NCBI GenBank assembly: GCA_963660495.1
Contig: CAVKYO010000013.1
Coordinates: 1 to 8,051 of the forward strand
Source: CAG-877 sp963660495
GTDB taxonomy: Bacteria; Bacillota_I; Bacilli_A; RF39; UBA660
Length of the DNA: 8,051 bases
Direction: 5' to 3'
Position 1 is the first letter of the stretch; every line of letters starts with the position of its first letter. A program made the translations under genes and the position numbers. The notes beneath the pieces are model-generated. The model saw only the letters and a program-made list of their open reading frames with translations. It was not told where the DNA came from and ran no database searches. Below, one piece after another: positions 4,799 through 8,051 of the stretch.

Positions 4799-7750
4799 TT
4801 ACTTACTTTTTGAGGATGTATTTGTTTCAGTATTAGTGCTTTCTTTATTTGCAATGTATTCAGATACCATATCTGTTACTGAATTTCCGTATTTACCGGA
4901 TTCTGCATTTTTATTCATATCTTTTGATACATTGTACGCTAGAGCAACGGCTGCTGCTCCATCGGCAAATAAAGTTGTTCTTAAATCACTAGGTAATGAG
5001 TTTATTGCTTCTATTGACTTTAATGATAAAGCTTGTAAGTTTTCTCCTATTTGAACAGACTCTACCATTCCTTCATTCATTTTAGCAATTGCTCCTGGAT
5101 GACTTGTAACAAATTCCATTGCCTCTTCTACTCCATGTAAATCAAATTGTGGATGTGATGAAGCATATTCTTTTAGTGTTGGTAAATAACTTTCGTATAA
5201 ATCAACTAAGTTTTGATGAGAATCATTTGCTACATCTTTTAACATATCTAATGCTGATGCTTTATTAATAAGTCCTAAACTATATTGATTAGCAATGTCA
5301 TTAATTTGTGTTTGTACAGTGTCAGCCATACTATTATATGCTTCATGTGCTGCACTATCATACGCTTTATAATCAGCTGTTCCTAGTTGCCATGATGTTT
5401 GATCTAGACTTTGTCTTTCCATCGTATGAGCATCATTTATGATATTACTATTGGCTTGAGCTTGCATTCCATCAGCAAAATCATTACCGTTATCTACTAA
5501 TTTAGCACTTTCTTCTCTTACACTATCAACATATTCGTTTGCAGTTTTTACTTGGTCTTTATTAGCTTTTAATATTTCACCAGCTTGTGTACCATGTACA
5601 TTAATAGCACTTATAGCATTAATTGTTGCTCCTGTTACGGCTACTGTTGTAAATAAGTCTCTAATAAATGGATCATCATTATAGTCAGACTTTATAATTA
5701 CTGGCTCATAGTATTTTGTTCCAGATGATCTTGTTCCAAAAACACTTTGTTCAAACTTGGTATTACTTGATAGTAATACTTCGTTTTCAATAAAAGCATT
5801 TAAAGCACTTTCGTCATCATTATTTTTTATAGCTTTTATTTCTTTTTGCTCTATTTCAGCTTGTTTTTTAGTTAATTCTGGATTTAAACTTTGTTCTTTG
5901 GCAAATCTTTTTCCGATAATTGATAATTTTGTAGTAGCTGCTTTCATGTCTTCTTCAAAGCCATGTGAACCTCCAGATATCCAAGAATTTGCATCTTTAT
6001 ATTCTTCACGTAATTTCTTAATCATTTCTGCTTTTCCAGCAATAGCTTTTTCACGCTTTTCAATAATTTTTTTTACTAATTCTTGGTCATTATCAGTATT
6101 TACTTCGCTTAGAATTTCATTACATTTATCAAGCATTTGCTTTGATGTAAATAATTCTTTATATTTCTTTTCCATAGAATTATTTAGTGCTGTTACTTTT
6201 TCCATTGCATATTGTTGCATTTTCTCATTTAAAAGTATATTTAAAATATCTGGATAACGTTCTTCTATAACTTTAGTACCTCTATATTCATCCCAAATTA
6301 CTTTTAAATCTTCTTCACTTAGATTAGAAATTCTTTCTTTTAGAGTTGCTACTGTTTTCTTTTCTTCTATAGAATATTTAATTCTATTAATTGCTTTTCT
6401 AATTAATTTTATTGGTACTTTAATAATTGCTGGTACTAAATGTACAATATTGTATAGGTAATTTCCTGATTTTAGTTCTTCTTTAAATTCTTTTGATACT
6501 TTAATGTTGGAAGCTTTATATTTTTTACCTGTTTTGGCTTGAACATTTAGTCCTTCGGTTAATTCATTAATAATTGTATAAAAACCTCTTTGACTTTTTT
6601 CTTCTTTTGTACTTTCTGGTACTACTGGCACTAATGCTTTATCTTCTGGTATTGGCTTATATTCATTATCTTGAACTGGCACTAATGCTTTATCTTCTGG
6701 TATTGGCTTATATTCATTATCTTGAACTGGCACTAATGCTTTATCTTCTGGTATTGGCTTATATTCATTATCTTGAACTGGCACTAATGCTTTATCTTCT
6801 GGTATTGGCTTATATTCATTATCTTGAACTGGTACTAATGCTTTATCCTTTGGTATTTCCTGATATTCTTCTTTTTTTGGCATATTACCAGTAGCTTCTT
6901 GAATCCTTCTAATCATTTCATTAGTATCTATTTCACCTGATTGTTTTTTTTCTAATAGTTCTTTCTTTAATTGACTTAATGAATCAGAATCATTATTAGA
7001 AGGTGTTTTTCTTTCAACGTTTTGTGATTCTTCTACATCTTTAGTTACTACTTTTTTTCTTTCTTCTTCAATTACAGTATTTAGGTCATTTATTTTTGAC
7101 TCTATTTCATTAATTAATTCTCTACTTCTTTGAAGTCTTTCATTTTCTGCTTCTTTTGCACTAAAGTAACGACTATTTAATTCATCCAATTCTTCTGCTG
7201 TTATTGGTCCTCTTTCAGCAATTTCATTTTTCTCGTTAGCGAATATATTTTGAAAATTATTAATTGATGCTTGATAAGAATTTTTAGCTACTTCTAAGGC
7301 TTCTTGTAATGTTTTTAATCTTTCTTCATTGCTAGTTTCTTGTGGAATACTTTCGTTTACAGGGATATTAGTAGAATTAGTATTTCCTTCTTTACTTCTA
7401 TTATTAGCACGTTCAACTAGTTCTTGTTGTAACTCTCCTGGTAAACTTTCCATTACTGATTTTAACTCTTCTTCTTTTTCATTTTTTTCATCTTCACTAC
7501 CTGGTGCAAAACTTAGTTCTTGCATTAAGTCACTAGCATGAGTATATTCTTCAACTGTTTTTCTGTCATTAACTATTTCATCTGATTTTCTTTTAATGAA
7601 GTTTTCTATTATAGCTAATTCTCTTCGAAAATTTCCTACTGATAAGTGACGTTCATTTTTCATTATTACAGTTCGTTCTTCTATTAATCGTTCAAGTTCT
7701 TTCTGTCCATTTTCAATTTTTTCTATTACTTTTCTTATCTCAGTATTCAT
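4799..7750 (-). CDS. Unrecognised 983-aa coiled-coil protein with 17-residue tandem repeats
   Basis: I do not recognise this family. Residues about 1-115 and 140-290 are Glu/Lys-rich and read as coiled coils, split by a polar Asn/Ser/Thr linker (about 116-140). Residues 293-377 are five tandem 17-residue units, consensus DNEYKPIPEDKALVPVQ; the first is degenerate. Prolines recur at three spots per unit, so the tract is probably an extended linker. Residues about 410-660 are mostly helical, basic-acidic mixed, with an amphipathic patch at 430-455. Residues about 697-718 are the only longer mildly hydrophobic span (LFTTVAVTGATINAISAI) and could be a weak membrane segment. The rest (720-983) is helical, Ala/Asn/Ser-rich, ending in a Ser/Thr/Asn-rich tail. 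No signal peptide is seen; there is one Cys and three Trp. The SD AGGAG overlaps the stop of the upstream DUF1292 gene, so the two are coupled. A structural or scaffolding role is only inference. Confidence 0.85.
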   Translation of the reverse strand: MNTEIRKVIEKIENGQKELERLIEERTVIMKNERHLSVGNFRRELAIIENFIKRKSDEIVNDRKTVEEYTHASDLMQELSFAPGSEDEKNEKEEELKSVMESLPGELQQELVERANNRSKEGNTNSTNIPVNESIPQETSNEERLKTLQEALEVAKNSYQASINNFQNIFANEKNEIAERGPITAEELDELNSRYFSAKEAENERLQRSRELINEIESKINDLNTVIEEERKKVVTKDVEESQNVERKTPSNNDSDSLSQLKKELLEKKQSGEIDTNEMIRRIQEATGNMPKKEEYQEIPKDKALVPVQDNEYKPIPEDKALVPVQDNEYKPIPEDKALVPVQDNEYKPIPEDKALVPVQDNEYKPIPEDKALVPVVPESTKEEKSQRGFYTIINELTEGLNVQAKTGKKYKASNIKVSKEFKEELKSGNYLYNIVHLVPAIIKVPIKLIRKAINRIKYSIEEKKTVATLKERISNLSEEDLKVIWDEYRGTKVIEERYPDILNILLNEKMQQYAMEKVTALNNSMEKKYKELFTSKQMLDKCNEILSEVNTDNDQELVKKIIEKREKAIAGKAEMIKKLREEYKDANSWISGGSHGFEEDMKAATTKLSIIGKRFAKEQSLNPELTKKQAEIEQKEIKAIKNNDDESALNAFIENEVLLSSNTKFEQSVFGTRSSGTKYYEPVIIKSDYNDDPFIRDLFTTVAVTGATINAISAINVHGTQAGEILKANKDQVKTANEYVDSVREESAKLVDNGNDFADGMQAQANSNIINDAHTMERQSLDQTSWQLGTADYKAYDSAAHEAYNSMADTVQTQINDIANQYSLGLINKASALDMLKDVANDSHQNLVDLYESYLPTLKEYASSHPQFDLHGVEEAMEFVTSHPGAIAKMNEGMVESVQIGENLQALSLKSIEAINSLPSDLRTTLFADGAAAVALAYNVSKDMNKNAESGKYGNSVTDMVSEYIANKESTNTETNTSSKSK
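6620..6874 (-). repeat. Five tandem 51-bp repeats inside the large gene
   Basis: Units at 6620-6670, 6671-6721, 6722-6772, 6773-6823 and 6824-6874. The three middle units are identical in DNA, the first differs only at its plus-strand edge (positions 2-4), and the last is clearly diverged. Each unit encodes 17 residues and keeps the frame. Identity at synonymous sites points to recent duplication, by slippage or unequal recombination, so copy number may vary between strains. Confidence 0.97.
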
Positions 7751-7759
7751 TTTATCATA

Positions 7760-7764
7760 CTCCT
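7760..7764 (-). promoter_or_regulatory. Ribosome binding site of the large gene, overlapping the upstream stop
   Basis: AGGAG on the minus strand shares bases with the TAG stop (7765-7763) of the DUF1292 gene and lies 9 bases before the ATG at 7748-7750. This layout suggests translational coupling. An ATG closer to the SD opens only a three-codon frame (ATG ATA AAA then TGA) and is not used. Confidence 0.75.
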
Positions 7765-8041
7765 AACTATTATGACTTTCTTCATCTATTTGAGCTAATA
7801 CTTCTTGTACCATATCCAATTCTTTTGGATCTGTTATGTCTTCTAGCTTTCCATTTCCGGAGATTAAATTATATGAAGATACGTATATCCTTTTACGTCC
7901 ATTTTTATCTATAGAATGGTCTGTATATCCAAAATATGTTTTATGTGTATCTTCTGAATCAAATGTAAAAAGTATATCGCATTCTACTTCTTTGCCGTCT
8001 TTTAAAATAACTATTTTTTCTTCATTTTCCAAGTATTCCAT
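7763..8041 (-). CDS. DUF1292 family protein (YrzB-like)
   Basis: 92 aa small acidic protein of unknown function. The order of features follows Bacillus YrzB and other DUF1292 members: an N-terminal strand pair (EKIVILKDGKEVECDILFTF, residues 8-27), a central Tyr-rich strand, IYVSSYN at 52-58, then an acidic LEDITDPKELDMVQEVL helix at 66-82. The ATG at 8039-8041 follows an in-frame TGA at 8042-8044, so the start cannot lie further upstream. A modest GGAA sits 4 bases before it. In B. subtilis yrzB follows yrzL and yrrK (ruvX), so those genes may lie just beyond the right edge; this is inference. It appears to be the proximal partner of the large coiled-coil gene. Confidence 0.82.
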   Translation of the reverse strand: MEYLENEEKIVILKDGKEVECDILFTFDSEDTHKTYFGYTDHSIDKNGRKRIYVSSYNLISGNGKLEDITDPKELDMVQEVLAQIDEESHNS

Positions 8042-8051
8042 TCAGTTCCAA

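Noticed and set aside
5757..6257. Plus-strand open frame of 166 residues rich in Phe and Ser
   Set aside because: It lies fully antisense to the helical part of the large gene. Its composition is what antisense of Lys/Glu-rich AT-rich coding sequence gives, and there is no ribosome binding site.
6574..6894. Plus-strand open frame of 106 residues with Leu-rich repeats
   Set aside because: It is the antisense shadow of the 51-bp repeats in the large minus-strand gene. The 51-base unit keeps every frame open, and no SD or promoter supports it.
4799..7750. Phage tape-measure or SMC/ATPase identity for the large protein
   Set aside because: No Walker A or B motif is visible, no phage neighbours are present, and the coiled coils are interrupted by a repeat linker.
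1..8051. Use of UGA as tryptophan (Mycoplasma code)
   Set aside because: All seven Trp codons in the recognised genes are TGG and conserved proteins are full length under the standard code.

Overview
The window is AT-rich (roughly 30% GC by eye) bacterial chromosomal DNA with strong AGGAGG-type ribosome binding sites, sigma-70-like promoters and Rho-independent hairpin terminators. These features, plus acetate kinase, TlyA, a YegS/DgkB-type lipid kinase, a YrzB-like DUF1292 protein and a surface protein with an NPxT-type sorting tail, point to a low-GC Bacillota. An uncultured gut member of the Bacilli/Erysipelotrichia/RF39 type is plausible but not proven. All seven Trp codons in the recognised genes are TGG, and every complete gene ends in TAA or TAG. 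This favours the standard bacterial code over the Mycoplasma code.

Layout from left to right. Positions 2-109 hold a possible 3' end of a plus-strand gene with a Cys/His-rich tail, followed by a plus-strand terminator. All other genes are on the minus strand, so transcription runs right to left. Minus-strand units in order of transcription: (1) a DUF1292/YrzB-like gene (7763-8041) translationally coupled to a very large unrecognised coiled-coil gene (4799-7750, 983 aa) with five 17-residue tandem repeats, ending in a terminator; (2) monocistronic ackA (3498-4706) with its own promoter and terminator; (3) a lipid kinase gene (2484-3356) and tlyA (1679-2476), an apparent two-gene operon from one promoter; (4) a secreted, probably wall-anchored beta-repeat protein (265-1560) with its own extended -10 promoter and terminator.

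The genes do not form one pathway. ackA makes ATP and acetate from acetyl phosphate, the lipid kinase recycles diacylglycerol, and TlyA methylates rRNA. The two genes of real novelty are the surface protein and the 983-aa repeat/coiled-coil protein downstream of the DUF1292 gene. No tRNA, rRNA, CRISPR array, insertion sequence or riboswitch was seen. There is no gene-free stretch longer than about 160 bases.
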